NCBI RefSeq assembly: GCF_024807225.1
Contig: NZ_JANUCO010000001.1
Coordinates: 3,100,001-3,164,000, forward strand
Origin: Chryseobacterium ginsenosidimutans
Lineage (GTDB): Bacteria; Bacteroidota; Bacteroidia; Flavobacteriales; Weeksellaceae
Direction of reading: 5' to 3'
Length of the DNA stretch: 64,000 nucleotides
Notes under the pieces: generated by a model
Told to the model about the DNA's origin: nothing
The model's input: the letters and a program-made list of their open reading frames with translations, nothing else
Database searches by the model: none
Made by a program: the position numbers and the translations under genes
Part shown: in pieces, positions 48,684 through 58,069 of the stretch
How positions within the stretch are numbered: the first letter of the stretch is position 1
Layout of the letters: each line of letters begins with the position of its first letter

Positions 48684-49832
48684 ATGATACAACTTCCTTT
48701 ATCAAAACTTTCCAATGTGGGAACTACTATTTTCAGTCAGATGACGCAGCTTGCCAATGAAAATGAAGCCATTAATCTTTCACAGGGGTTTCCCGATTTT
48801 ATGCCGGATTCTGAACTGTTGGATCTGGTTGACAATTTCATCAAAAAAGGCTTTAATCAATATGCTCCGATGGGAGGAATGATTGGTTTAAAGGAAGAAA
48901 TTGCTAAAAAAATTGAAAATTCTCATCAGGCGATTTATCATCCCGATTCTGAAATTACGGTTACTGCGGGAGGAACTCAGGCTATTTTTACAACGATTGC
49001 CACTTTTGTAAAAAAAGACGATGAAGTCATTATTTTTGAACCTGCATACGATTGCTATGAACCGACGATAGAACTTTTCGGAGGAATTGTAAAGCGTTTT
49101 GAAATGAAAGCTCCAAACTATGAAATTGACTGGAATGTCGTGAAAAATCTAGTAAGCGAGAAAACTAAAATGATCATCCTCAACAATCCGAACAATCCTT
49201 CAGGAAAGATTTTAAAGGAAAATGATATTCAGGAATTGATTAAAATTGTAGAAGGAACTTCCATTCTTATTTTAAGTGATGAAGTCTATGAAAATATTGT
49301 TTTTGATGGAAAACAGCACTTAAGCATCTGTAAATATCCTGAATTAAAGGAAAGAAGTTTATTGGTTGCCTCTTTCGGAAAGCTTTTCCATGTTACAGGC
49401 TGGAAAATAGGATATTGTGCCGCGCCAAAAATTCTGACGGACGAATTCAGAAAAATACATCAGTTCAACGTTTTCTCCGTAAACACGCCGATTCAGCTTG
49501 CTTTGGCAGAATACATGAAAAATCCGGATCATTATAACTATTTAAACCAGTTTTTTCAGGAAAAAAGAGATTTTTTAAGACAAGGTTTAGCCAATACTCC
49601 TTTTGAATTGCTGGATTGTGAAGGAACTTATTTTCAGGCTTTGAAATATAATAAAATTTCCGATAAAAGCGATTTTGATTTTGCCAGTGAACTGACTATT
49701 ACTCACAAAGTGGCAAGCGTTCCGTTTTCTTCTTTTTATAAAAATAAACTGAATGAAAATGTCATCCGTTTGTGTTTTGCAAAAAAACAGGAAACGTTGG
49801 AAAGGGCGCTTGAGAATTTGTCGAAACTTTAA
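48684..49832 (+). CDS. PLP-dependent aminotransferase (methionine aminotransferase, YbdL-like)
   Basis: The 382-residue fold-type I aminotransferase starts with KLSNVGTTIFSQMTQLANEN. It has the substrate-loop motif INLSQGFPDF, the cofactor Asp and Tyr region (ILSDEVYENIVF) and the PLP lysine in SFGKLFHVTGWKIGY. NPNNPSGKI is also present. YbdL in E. coli prefers methionine, His and Phe. It is a single gene unit followed by an inverted repeat. Confidence 0.9.
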   Translation: MIQLPLSKLSNVGTTIFSQMTQLANENEAINLSQGFPDFMPDSELLDLVDNFIKKGFNQYAPMGGMIGLKEEIAKKIENSHQAIYHPDSEITVTAGGTQAIFTTIATFVKKDDEVIIFEPAYDCYEPTIELFGGIVKRFEMKAPNYEIDWNVVKNLVSEKTKMIILNNPNNPSGKILKENDIQELIKIVEGTSILILSDEVYENIVFDGKQHLSICKYPELKERSLLVASFGKLFHVTGWKIGYCAAPKILTDEFRKIHQFNVFSVNTPIQLALAEYMKNPDHYNYLNQFFQEKRDFLRQGLANTPFELLDCEGTYFQALKYNKISDKSDFDFASELTITHKVASVPFSSFYKNKLNENVIRLCFAKKQETLERALENLSKL

Positions 49833-49851
49833 TATTTAAATTTTCTCGCAG

Positions 49852-49930
49852 ATTGAGCAGATAACGCAGATTTTTCTTTAATTATCTGCTCAATTTATGA
49901 GAAAAAAGATAGCTTCAATGAAACTATCTT
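49852..49930. terminator. Hairpins between the aminotransferase and SDR genes
   Basis: ATTGAGCAGATAA (49852-49864) pairs perfectly with TTATCTGCTCAAT (49882-49894). A second dyad, AAGATAG / CTATCTT, is at about 49906-49930. They separate convergent genes and may end both transcripts. Confidence 0.65.
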
Positions 49931-49943
49931 AATTTATCAGGAT

Positions 49944-50708
49944 CTATAAAAACATTCCGCCCGAAACTTCTATTCTCTGTCCGTTGATCCATCTTGCATC
50001 TTCGGTACATAAAAACGCGACAACTCCACCAATATCGTCCGGAACTCCTACTCTTCCCAAAGCTGTAGCACCCGCAATCATATCATTTACTGCCTTTGTA
50101 TCTCTTACAACTCCTCCGCCAAAATCCGTTTCAATCGCACCCGGAGCAACTACATTAACTTTGATTTTTCTTGAACCCAATTCTTTTGCCATATATTTCG
50201 TCAACATTTCAATTCCTGCTTTGATAGAACCATAAATGGCATATCCCGGAGTCGCAAATCTTGCCAATCCTGAAGAAATATTTACAATTCCTCCATCTTC
50301 ATTAATGAACGGTAAAAATTTCTGAGTTAAGAAAAATACTCCTTTAAAATGTATATCCACAACATCATCCAACTGCTCTTCCGTTACTTCTGTAATCGAT
50401 GAATGTAAAGATGTTCCGGCGTTGTTGATTAAATAATCGATATTTCGGCTTCCTGTATTTTCTTCCAAATGATCTCCAACTTGCTTTACAAAAGCATCAA
50501 AACTTTTAAGATCTTTCGTGTCTAATTGATAAGCAATCGCTTTTCTTCCCAAAGCCTGGATTTCTTCAATTACTTTTTCAGCTTCTTCCTTATTACTTCT
50601 GTACGTGATGATAACATCAAGACCTTTTTGAGCGATTTTAATAGCAGAATTTCTTCCTAATCCACGACTTCCGCCAGTTACTAATGCGATTTTTGTTCTT
50701 GTTTCCAT
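49944..50708 (-). CDS. SDR-family oxidoreductase
   Basis: The protein has about 254 residues, starting METRTKIALVTGGSRGLGRN with the cofactor motif TGGSRGLG. The central NNAG and the YxxxK active site (IYGSIKAG) are present, along with the C-terminal INGQRIEVSGGMFL. The upstream in-frame Met (50756) adds 16 atypical residues. It follows an AraC-type gene by 100 bp on the same strand and is probably its target. The substrate is unknown. Confidence 0.92.
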   Translation of the reverse strand: METRTKIALVTGGSRGLGRNSAIKIAQKGLDVIITYRSNKEEAEKVIEEIQALGRKAIAYQLDTKDLKSFDAFVKQVGDHLEENTGSRNIDYLINNAGTSLHSSITEVTEEQLDDVVDIHFKGVFFLTQKFLPFINEDGGIVNISSGLARFATPGYAIYGSIKAGIEMLTKYMAKELGSRKIKVNVVAPGAIETDFGGGVVRDTKAVNDMIAGATALGRVGVPDDIGGVVAFLCTEDARWINGQRIEVSGGMFL

Positions 50709-50807
50709 TTTTTTAATTCTTTTTTGATTCTTTTTGATGGGACAAAGTTCAGACAATTTCAGGTTGATGTGTTTGCTTCAATCAAACTGAAATTTGCAAA
50801 ATTCAAA

Positions 50808-51746
50808 TCACGAACGAAATTCTAAAGGTGCCAATGAAGTTTTCTTTTTAAAGAAGTTGGAGAAATGAGCAATTTCTTCAAATCCTAAAGCATAAGCGAT
50901 TTCCGAGACATTCCATTTTGTTTGCTTTAATAATATTTTGGCTTCCTGAATCACTCTTTCTGCAATGATTTCGGTCGTGGTTTTTCCTGTGCTGTCTTTC
51001 AATTTTTTATTTAAATAATTCACATGAACCGCCAATCTGTCTGCATAATCTTTTGCTGTCTTCAGCTGTAATCTCTGATCCGAAGATTCAATAGGAAACT
51101 GTCTCTCCAACAACTCAATAAACAGTGAAACCACCCGTAAAGAAGCATCATTGGAAGTAGATAATTTTGAAGCCGGCTGCAGCTTTTGTCCGTAATGAAT
51201 CAGTTCCAGCACATAATTTCTGATCAGATCATATTTAAAAATATAATCAGAACTAATTTCCTTTTTTATCTTGCTAAACAACTGTTCTATTTCGTTCGCC
51301 AATTCATCATCAATCTCAAATAAAGGAATATTTCCCGGCTGGAAAATCGGTAAATCTTCAAGTGTGCTGTGAGATTTATCTTTAATAAAAAAATCTTCGG
51401 TGAAAACACAGAAACTCCCCGACTGATCCTGATCTTCCGGAATCCAATGATACGGAACTTTGGGTGTCGCAAACAGCAAAGCATTTTGTTTTATCTGAAT
51501 AATCTTATCTGCATATTCTGCCCTGTTCTTTCCTCTTATCAAACTTATTTTGTAATATTTCCTCCTGTTATAAGGCATTTCGGCAGTGGCTCTTGCCCTC
51601 TCAATAGTTTGGGCAATATCAAAAACATTAAAATGACCAATATCTTTATGAAGACCCTTTGGAAAGATGCTTTCAAGGTCTGTTCCGAGCTTTTCGCTCA
51701 TTTCCTGATAGAAATCTTCGAGTGAAGTACGAACGATTTTTTCCAT
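50808..51746 (-). CDS. AraC-family transcriptional regulator
   Basis: The 312-residue regulator has a cupin-like N-terminal sensing domain and a C-terminal AraC domain with two helix-turn-helix motifs (LAVHVNYLNKKLKDSTGKTT and VSEIAYALGFEEIAHFSNFF). The end is KKTSLAPLEFRS. No transmembrane helices. It probably activates the downstream SDR gene. Confidence 0.92.
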   Translation of the reverse strand: MEKIVRTSLEDFYQEMSEKLGTDLESIFPKGLHKDIGHFNVFDIAQTIERARATAEMPYNRRKYYKISLIRGKNRAEYADKIIQIKQNALLFATPKVPYHWIPEDQDQSGSFCVFTEDFFIKDKSHSTLEDLPIFQPGNIPLFEIDDELANEIEQLFSKIKKEISSDYIFKYDLIRNYVLELIHYGQKLQPASKLSTSNDASLRVVSLFIELLERQFPIESSDQRLQLKTAKDYADRLAVHVNYLNKKLKDSTGKTTTEIIAERVIQEAKILLKQTKWNVSEIAYALGFEEIAHFSNFFKKKTSLAPLEFRS

Positions 51747-51904
51747 GATGTATTGTTTGCGAAAATCAAATGTACGAAATAATTGATTTGGGTCTTAACA
51801 GATAAATGAATTATGTAATTAAATAAATTTTTCCATTAAAAGTGATTTATTTATATTAATTTTTCTTAACTTAGTTTTCACTAACTCACTAAAAATCAAT
51901 TATC

Positions 51905-52066
51905 ATGAAAAATAAAAACTTAAACAACGGAAAAAAATTAAACAAAAAGCAATTGCGTTCCATTGTCGGAGGAAAAGAACAATGTGTTGAGCCAACAACA
52001 GGGCAATGCAGAAAATTTGGAATTGGCTGTGCAGAGAAACAATGCCAACTTCTTCCGATAGATTAG
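51905..52066 (+). CDS. Double-glycine leader peptide, bacteriocin-like, four cysteines
   Basis: The 53-residue open frame has a leader ending KLNKKQLRSIVGG, the standard GG-type motif (L-x3-L-x3-GG). The predicted 30-residue core contains four cysteines (KEQCVEPTTGQCRKFGIGCA and EKQCQLLPID), enough for two disulfides. It is preceded by a 160-bp AT-rich gap and followed by a hairpin. A transporter and maturation genes are absent from the window. It may be an antimicrobial or signalling peptide; this is inferred only from the leader. Confidence 0.75.
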   Translation: MKNKNLNNGKKLNKKQLRSIVGGKEQCVEPTTGQCRKFGIGCAEKQCQLLPID

Positions 52067-52092
52067 CCGTTAAAACAAACAAATTTTACGCA

Positions 52093-52126
52093 AAAAACGC
52101 TCCCAAAATACATTGGAAGCGTTTTT
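52093..52126. terminator. Terminator between the GG peptide and ychF
   Basis: AAAACGCTCCCAA pairs with TTGGAAGCGTTTT (one mismatch) and is followed by T on both strands. It separates convergent genes. Confidence 0.85.
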
Positions 52127-52149
52127 CTATAACTAACTTTAATATTTTC

Positions 52150-53242
52150 TTATACGTTGAATCTAAAGTGCATGATGTCACCATCCTGAACGATATATTC
52201 CTTACCTTCTACAGAAAGTTTTCCGGCCTCTTTTATTTTTACTTCAGAAACCATACGTCATGTAATCGTCATACTTAATCACTTCAGCACGGATGAATCC
52301 TTTTTCAAAATCTGTATGAATTACCCCTGCAGCTTGAGGAGCAGTCCACCCCTGTCCGATCGTCCAAGCTCTTACTTCTTTTACTCCTGCCGTGAAATAC
52401 GTCTGAAGCTTCAATAGATCGTATGCTTTTCTGATCAAACGGTTAACTCCAGGTTCTGTAAGACCTAGCTCGTCAAGGAAAATCTCTCTTTCTTCGAAAG
52501 TTTCCAATTCGTTGATATCTGCTTCAATCTGAGCTGCCAAAACTACGACTTCAGCATTTTCATTTTTAGCCATTTCTTCGATTTTCGCAATCCAGTCGTT
52601 TCCGTTTTTAATTGAATTTTCATCAACATTACAAACGTAAAGAACCGGCTTGTTCGTCAAAAGCTGAACATCATCGATGATAGATTTTGCAAAATCATCC
52701 ATAGGAAACTCTCTTGCATTTTTACCGTCTTCGATAAATATCTCAAGATTTTTAAGTGTTTCGTACGTCTGAATATCGTCTTTCTTTCCAGATTTGATGA
52801 ATTTTTTAGCTTTTTCAACAGCTTTTCCAACGGTTTCAAGGTCTTTCAACTGAAGTTCGATATCGATAATTTCTTTATCTCTCATCGGATCTACCGACCC
52901 TTCAACGTGAATGATATTTCCATTATCAAAACATCTCAAAACATGAATAATAGCTTCACACTCGCGGATATTTGCCAAGAACTGATTTCCTAAACCTTCT
53001 CCTTTACTTGCGCCTTTTACAAGACCTGCGATATCTACGATCTCCACAACAGCCGGTAAAACTCTCTCCGGTTTTACTATTTTTTCCAATTCGAACAATC
53101 TTTGATCCGGTACAGAAACTGTTCCCAAATTTGGTTCGATTGTACAGAAAGGATAGTTTGCCGATTGAGCTTTTGCGTTGCTCAGACAGTTAAAAAGAGT
53201 TGATTTACCTACATTCGGTAAGCCTACGATTCCACATTTCAT
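52150..53242 (-). pseudogene. ychF: Redox-regulated ATPase YchF (Obg family), +1 frameshift near the C-terminus
   Basis: The protein would be 363 residues, the normal YchF length. It has the G1 motif GLPNVGKSTLFN, the G3 region DIAGLVKGASKGEGLGN and the family NxxE-like G4 replacement (YVCNVDENS). The TGS-like end is split. The first frame stops after YDDYMTYGF at 52244. The next frame gives SEVKIKEAGKLSVEG and ends HFRFNV at 52150. One extra A at 52248-52250 explains it. YchF is an ATPase with ribosome-linked regulatory functions. Loss of the TGS tail is unlikely in a healthy cell, so sequence error is favoured. Confidence 0.9.
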
Positions 53243-53365
53243 ATTGTAAAATTCTAAGTTTAAGGTTTAGTATTCAAGGTTTAGACAAATTCTGTTTTAA
53301 ATTTTGAACTCAGAACCTTGAACTTTAAGCGTGCAAAGATAGTGATTTTAAGGAGAGTTTCATAA

Positions 53366-53396
53366 TAAAAAATCTGCCAAATATTTGACAGATTTT
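53366..53396 (-). terminator. Intrinsic terminator of the ferritin gene
   Basis: A near-perfect hairpin AAAATCTG...CAGATTTT with a CAAATATTTG core is followed by T on the minus strand, 27 bp past the ferritin stop. Confidence 0.8.
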
Positions 53397-53423
53397 CAAT
53401 AATTTAAATTTATGATTGCATTT

Positions 53424-53975
53424 TTATGGATTATCTCCTGTAGCTTCCTGAGCCAAAGGAACGCCATTCGGTGCATTTTGTAATGTTTTGTCTAAAGTAA
53501 ACAGAGATTCGTCTGTAGCTCTGTCTCCGCCGGCAATTTTCAGTTTGTCGATCAGGCTGGAAGCCAATGTTTCTTCTTCAATCTGTTCCTGAACAAACCA
53601 CTGCATAAAATTCCATGTTGCCCAGTCTTTTTCTTCCAAAGCCATGTCTACGATTTTGTAAATAGCCGTTGTATTATCCACTTCATGCTTGAAAACTCCT
53701 TCAAAACAATCCGTTAAAGATTCAGGATCTGCGGGTGGTGCAGGAATCGACTCAACCTTTGGTTTTCCCCCTCTGTTCAGCACATATTCCATGAATTTGA
53801 TCGAATGATTTCTCTCTTCCTGAGCATGTCTGTAAAGAAAATTGGCAATTCCCTGATATCCTTTATCATCTGCCCAAATTCCGTAAGATAAAAAAACGTG
53901 TGATGCGTGAATTTCTTTGTTCATTTGATCGCTCAATGCTTTTTCTATCGTCGAGGAAAGTCTATTGGTATTCAT
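53424..53975 (-). CDS. ftn: Non-heme ferritin
   Basis: The 183-residue four-helix ferritin stores iron as a 24-mer cage. Ferroxidase-site residues are visible in NKEIHASHVFLSYG (Glu/His/Tyr), HAQEERNHSIKF (ExxxH) and QEQIEEETLASSL. It has a longer C-terminal tail (LQNAPNGVPLAQEATGDNP) than E. coli FtnA. It is a single gene between terminators. Confidence 0.93.
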   Translation of the reverse strand: MNTNRLSSTIEKALSDQMNKEIHASHVFLSYGIWADDKGYQGIANFLYRHAQEERNHSIKFMEYVLNRGGKPKVESIPAPPADPESLTDCFEGVFKHEVDNTTAIYKIVDMALEEKDWATWNFMQWFVQEQIEEETLASSLIDKLKIAGGDRATDESLFTLDKTLQNAPNGVPLAQEATGDNP

Positions 53976-54133
53976 AATAAAATATTTTTAGTGATTATGA
54001 AATCTATGATGCAAAAATGATTCCGAGAAGTTATTTTATTCAACCATATACATTACATGCAGTTTATAATATATTGAATTACTTTATTTTAAGTTAATAA
54101 TTTATAGTTATTCTAAAATAAGTATCAAACTAA

Positions 54134-54164
54134 AAAAGCCTCCGATATTAAAATCGAAAGCTTT
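54134..54164 (-). terminator. Terminator of the alkaline-phosphatase-like gene
   Basis: On the minus strand AAAGCTTTCGAT pairs with ATCGGAGGCTTT (imperfect), followed by TTTT. It lies about 25 bp after the stop. Confidence 0.7.
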
Positions 54165-54188
54165 CTGTAAGGAACAATTACCTGTCTC

Positions 54189-56042
54189 CTATTGTTTTAT
54201 AAATGTTTTATTCAATGATTTTCCTTTTCCTGATATTTTTATGAAATAAATACCGCTTGAAAAGTGACTGATATTCAGTTTTTCATTATAATTTTCGTTT
54301 GAAGAATTTATTTTTTTTGATAAAACCAAAGATCCTTTTGCATCCATAATCTCCACTTTCATTTCCTTTTCCTTTGATTTGAATTTTACGTTAACTTCCT
54401 GATTGGCAGGATTTGGATAAATCACAAAATCATTAGTTGAGATTTCCTCATCTTTTGCAGATAAACTTCCGCTTGAGCACAACGGAATTCTGTTTACTCC
54501 ATCAATTCCCCAAGTTGGCTGAACCGGAATGCACAACCAATTCAAAACTGTCGGCAAATGATCTGTTTCTCTGGTTGTCGTTAAATAATTATAAATTTTA
54601 AAATTAGTAACCGTATTCAGATTTCTTGCGGGAGTTCCTGTAATGGCAACATTATTGACATTCGGACTTGAGTCGTTTAATGTATTTCCTGTCGTTTCAT
54701 CACATTTCCAATTGGCTAATAATTGAGAATAATAAGGATGTGAAGGCGTAATATCCTGATTTGCCCAGTTCACAATCACCTCATTCGGAAGTGCCGATTT
54801 CCAGACTCTGATGTCTTTGTAAGAAGCTGCAAGATTAAGATTATAAACGTTTGTACCATCCTGATTGATCGTGAACGGAAGTCCAGAATCGATATTTCCG
54901 ATCGTATTCATCTTGGCAAAAGTCACAGGAACACCATCTTCGTATAACGTTACAAGTCCGTCTCTGTCGAAGGTTGCTGCGATATGTTTCCAAACATTGG
55001 TCTCTACTTTTCCACCTGTAAGATCTATTCTGTTGGTTCCGTCACCAATATTCATTCTAAAAGTCTGCCCAGAATATCCTGAAATTACAAAACCTTTATT
55101 TTTTCCGCTTGCCCAGTTTTTATTACTTATCATTACAGGATCGCTCGTGTAAGCTGCATTTGGTTTTACCCAAAACTCAATCGTAAAATCCTGATTTGCA
55201 CCAAAATTAAAAGGCGTTTGATTTGCCGGTTTTGCGTAAGTTCCTGCCGGAAAATTTAACTCATTAAAAGTTTTATTGGATTGTAAAGTTGTCTTACTGA
55301 TCTGTTGAGGAGTAAAAGTCGGGTTAGAATAAATCGTGAAAATATTCCTTTCTGAAAGATTTCCACCACCGTGACCGTTATCTACAGCACCGTGATCCGT
55401 CGTTAAAACCACCAACCAGTCTTCATTATTATATGTTGCTCTGTTTTTCATCGCCGCTACAATTTCGCCAATATAAGCGTCTGTTGTCTGCATTGAAGCC
55501 ACATATTGCGGCACGCTCGAAGAAAATCCGTAAGAATGTCCTGCGTGATCTACATCGTCAAAATCAACAAATAAAATATCCGGATTATCGCTTTGTAAAG
55601 CTGTGACAGCCGCATTTTTCACCGCTAAATCTGATCCTAAATTCGTCTGAACATCCGCATTCTGAACAATCTGATCATTAATCGGAGCCCAATTTACTAA
55701 AGAGATCGTTCTTAGATTAGGATTATAAGTTTCTGCTCTTGTCATGAAATCAGGATAATTAACGTAATTAGGATTCGTAAAATTATTGTCCTGAACATTG
55801 TGTTTTGTATGCCAAACTCCCGTCAACATTGTACTCCATCCGTTTCCGCTCCAAGTTGTTGCCGCGCAAAGCCCGTCCAAAGAATAAATAGACTGATTTG
55901 CCAACGTGTGAATGTTTGGTGTATTGGAAGACATCATTACATCAGCACGACAACCGTCGATCCCGATAAAAAGAACTTTTTTCGTCTGAGCTCCAAGAAA
56001 ACAGCTCATAATGACTGCCATTGAAAATAGTTTTGCTTTCAT
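54189..56042 (-). CDS. Secreted alkaline-phosphatase-superfamily protein with LamG and T9SS type A sorting domains
   Basis: The 617-residue protein has the signal peptide MKAKLFSMAVIMSCFLGAQ. The N-terminal catalytic domain (about 20-260) has the metal/nucleophile motifs of the NPP/alkaline-phosphatase fold: FIGIDGCRADVM, TTWSGNGWSTML (Thr or Ser nucleophile), DFDDVDHAGHSYG and LTTDHGAVDNGHGG. A LamG/concanavalin-like domain covers about 275-430 (FTIEFWVKPNAA, WKHIAATFDRDG). The C-terminal T9SS type A sorting domain starts FVIYPNPANQEVNVKF. It is therefore likely released or surface-attached, acting on a phosphate ester or phosphonate. It lies 181 bp after the PhnX-like gene, with a palindrome between, so it may be a separate unit. 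Confidence 0.87.
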   Translation of the reverse strand: MKAKLFSMAVIMSCFLGAQTKKVLFIGIDGCRADVMMSSNTPNIHTLANQSIYSLDGLCAATTWSGNGWSTMLTGVWHTKHNVQDNNFTNPNYVNYPDFMTRAETYNPNLRTISLVNWAPINDQIVQNADVQTNLGSDLAVKNAAVTALQSDNPDILFVDFDDVDHAGHSYGFSSSVPQYVASMQTTDAYIGEIVAAMKNRATYNNEDWLVVLTTDHGAVDNGHGGGNLSERNIFTIYSNPTFTPQQISKTTLQSNKTFNELNFPAGTYAKPANQTPFNFGANQDFTIEFWVKPNAAYTSDPVMISNKNWASGKNKGFVISGYSGQTFRMNIGDGTNRIDLTGGKVETNVWKHIAATFDRDGLVTLYEDGVPVTFAKMNTIGNIDSGLPFTINQDGTNVYNLNLAASYKDIRVWKSALPNEVIVNWANQDITPSHPYYSQLLANWKCDETTGNTLNDSSPNVNNVAITGTPARNLNTVTNFKIYNYLTTTRETDHLPTVLNWLCIPVQPTWGIDGVNRIPLCSSGSLSAKDEEISTNDFVIYPNPANQEVNVKFKSKEKEMKVEIMDAKGSLVLSKKINSSNENYNEKLNISHFSSGIYFIKISGKGKSLNKTFIKQ

Positions 56043-56081
56043 AATAATAAGTAGTTTTTGAATAAGTATTTGTAAGTTTAG

Positions 56082-56114
56082 AACCTTGTCAAAGTTTTAA
56101 ACTTTGACAAGGTT
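56082..56114. repeat. 33-nt palindrome, copy 5
   Basis: The arm AACCTTGTCAAAGTTT pairs perfectly with AAACTTTGACAAGGTT around one central T. Confidence 0.85.
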
Positions 56115-56223
56115 GATCACCACACTTTCACCAGTTTATTTTTGGTATTTGTGAAAATATTCGTGTCATTAATGTTTAAAATCAAAAAATTGAGGCTGAA
56201 TTGGGTAGCTGAATTTGAAAGGA

Positions 56224-56895
56224 TTAGTAAAGAATTGCTTCAGCCTCAGAGATTGTATTGAAAATATAATCGGGATTAGATTTTTCCAGTTCGGATTTGC
56301 TTTGAGCTCCGGAAAGAACGGCAATTGTCAAACCACAGTGCGCATTTTTCCCTTCTTCAATATCGATGACGGAATCACCTGCTTTTAAGACTTTTTCAGG
56401 TTGGTTAATATTGAATTTCTTCATTGCTAAAAGTATCATTTCAGGGCTTGGACGGCTTTCTGAAACATCATCTGCTGTAATTAAAGCATCGTAATGGGTG
56501 TTTTCTTTCCAGCCTAATTTATCTAAAAGCTGTTGGGCGATTTCGGAAGTATATCCTGTATTTAAAACAATTTTTTTGTCTTGAGACCTCATTTTTAGCA
56601 AGAAATTTTCAACGCCATTAATAGGTTTTACGTCTAAATTTTGATAGGCTTCCTTTAATTTATCCGAAAAGTTTTCAAAAATAGCGGGTGCATCTTCTTC
56701 GTTTCCTCCGATTTCCTTTAATAAACTTGTAATCGCTTCCAGTTTTTCCATTCCGGCACAGCTTGACAAGACTTTTTCTAACGTGACTTCATATCCGTAA
56801 TCATTGACTGCGTTTGTTAGCGTTTTATATACTACATTGTCTTCATTGATCGTAGTTCCGGCCATATCCAGAACCAATAATTCTATGTTCTTCAT
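56224..56895 (-). CDS. PhnX-like phosphonatase-type HAD hydrolase
   Basis: The 223-residue HAD hydrolase matches the phosphonatase-like clade (TIGR03351). The nucleophile motif is DMAGTT (Asp10), the DxAGT form special to phosphonatases. Lys51 in CAGMEKLEAI lies 41 residues after Asp10, the same spacing as Asp12 to Lys53 in Bacillus cereus PhnX, whose lysine forms a Schiff base with phosphonoacetaldehyde. The motif-III base is Arg (ESRPSPEM), also phosphonatase-like, and the end motif is KAGDSVIDIEEGKNA. Known relatives occur with FAD oxidoreductases and not with PhnW, as here. Likely products are an aldehyde and phosphate. It lies 7 bp after the oxidoreductase gene. Confidence 0.85.
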   Translation of the reverse strand: MKNIELLVLDMAGTTINEDNVVYKTLTNAVNDYGYEVTLEKVLSSCAGMEKLEAITSLLKEIGGNEEDAPAIFENFSDKLKEAYQNLDVKPINGVENFLLKMRSQDKKIVLNTGYTSEIAQQLLDKLGWKENTHYDALITADDVSESRPSPEMILLAMKKFNINQPEKVLKAGDSVIDIEEGKNAHCGLTIAVLSGAQSKSELEKSNPDYIFNTISEAEAILY

Positions 56896-56902
56896 TAGTT
56901 TT

Positions 56903-58057
56903 TTATGAATAAATTTTATCTATATTAAATTTTGAAAATCCACCGCTTCCCGTCATTCCTTTTCCTCCGATTCCTGTGATAATATGAATATTTGGCGATG
57001 GATTGTGTTCGAAAATATCTTTCGTTTTGCATTGAGAATACACTCCAAACCATCTTCTCTGGATCTCGTACGTCGGAAGATCTATAATTTTCTTGGCTTC
57101 ATTAATCATGAATTCATCGATTTCCATATTTAAATCAAACCCCAAGTCATCAGCATTTTTCGCATCTGCATATTCATGGGAATCTCCTAAAATAATCGAG
57201 CCGTCGAGAGCTTGTTTGAATAAAATATGAACTCCAAATTTCTTCTCAAAAGAGTTTGAATCTTCCAACGATTTTATCTTTTCAAAAGAAGGACATTCTT
57301 CAAAAGACTCGTATCTTCTGATGGAAAGTCCCGTCAAAATATTTCCCTGCAACGAATAAATCCCTTGTGGTTTTGTCTGAAGCATCTGTAATTTACTTAC
57401 TTCAAGATCGCTTTCGTTAAACACTTTTGGATACAATGTTTTAAACTCGTGTCCGCCGCAGATAATGATTTTTGAAGCATTCAATTCTGTTCCGTCTGCA
57501 GTAATCGCAACACATTTTCCGTCATTTTCGTTGGTTTCAACAACGGTTGTATTGTAGAAAATTTTTAAGTCTAGTTTTTCCTGTATAAGTGCATGAAGTT
57601 TTACGATCATTTCAGCAGAATCCACCGATAATTCCTGTGGGAAAAATAGTCCGCCTTTGCAATAATCTGAACGAAGACCGTCAAATCTATTGATACATTC
57701 GCCTTTTGATAAAAGAACAGATTCATAATCATTGTTCTTATTAATCTCGTGTAACTCGTTGACTAACTGCAATTCTTCATCATTTGAAGCAATGTAAACC
57801 GAGCCGTTTTTTCTTATTGTTAAATTGGTTTGAGCCTGAAGTTCGTTATAAATCGCCAGACTTTCTCTTCCGAAGTTCTGCCATTTGAGATCCATCCCGG
57901 AAGGAACGACCTGCCCGAAATTTCTTACCGTTGCCCCTTGAGGAACAGAGCTTTTCTCAACTAAAGCCACTTTAAGACCTTTTTTCAGCGCATGATACGC
58001 ATGAAAAGTTCCTAAAATTCCGCCTCCTACAACGATTAAATCGAATTTTGTTGTCAT
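56903..58057 (-). CDS. FAD-dependent oxidoreductase (TIGR03364 type, amine oxidase-like)
   Basis: The 384-residue enzyme has the FAD motif VVGGGILGTFHAYHA at 9-23 and a DAO-type C-terminal signature (HIITGIGGKGMTGSGG). It is related to deaminating amino-acid oxidases. Together with a PhnX-like hydrolase, members are thought to oxidise an aminoalkylphosphonate to its aldehyde, taking the place of PhnW transaminase. The exact substrate (2-aminoethylphosphonate, an N-methyl form or a hydroxylated form) cannot be read from sequence. It lies between the transporter and hydrolase genes with 7-12 bp spacing. Confidence 0.87.
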   Translation of the reverse strand: MTTKFDLIVVGGGILGTFHAYHALKKGLKVALVEKSSVPQGATVRNFGQVVPSGMDLKWQNFGRESLAIYNELQAQTNLTIRKNGSVYIASNDEELQLVNELHEINKNNDYESVLLSKGECINRFDGLRSDYCKGGLFFPQELSVDSAEMIVKLHALIQEKLDLKIFYNTTVVETNENDGKCVAITADGTELNASKIIICGGHEFKTLYPKVFNESDLEVSKLQMLQTKPQGIYSLQGNILTGLSIRRYESFEECPSFEKIKSLEDSNSFEKKFGVHILFKQALDGSIILGDSHEYADAKNADDLGFDLNMEIDEFMINEAKKIIDLPTYEIQRRWFGVYSQCKTKDIFEHNPSPNIHIITGIGGKGMTGSGGFSKFNIDKIYS

Positions 58058-58069
58058 TTTTACTATAAT

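Noticed and set aside
56224..56895. Generic phosphoglycolate phosphatase-type HAD enzyme
   Set aside because: The DxAGT motif, the Lys at +41 and the motif-III Arg fit the phosphonatase clade.
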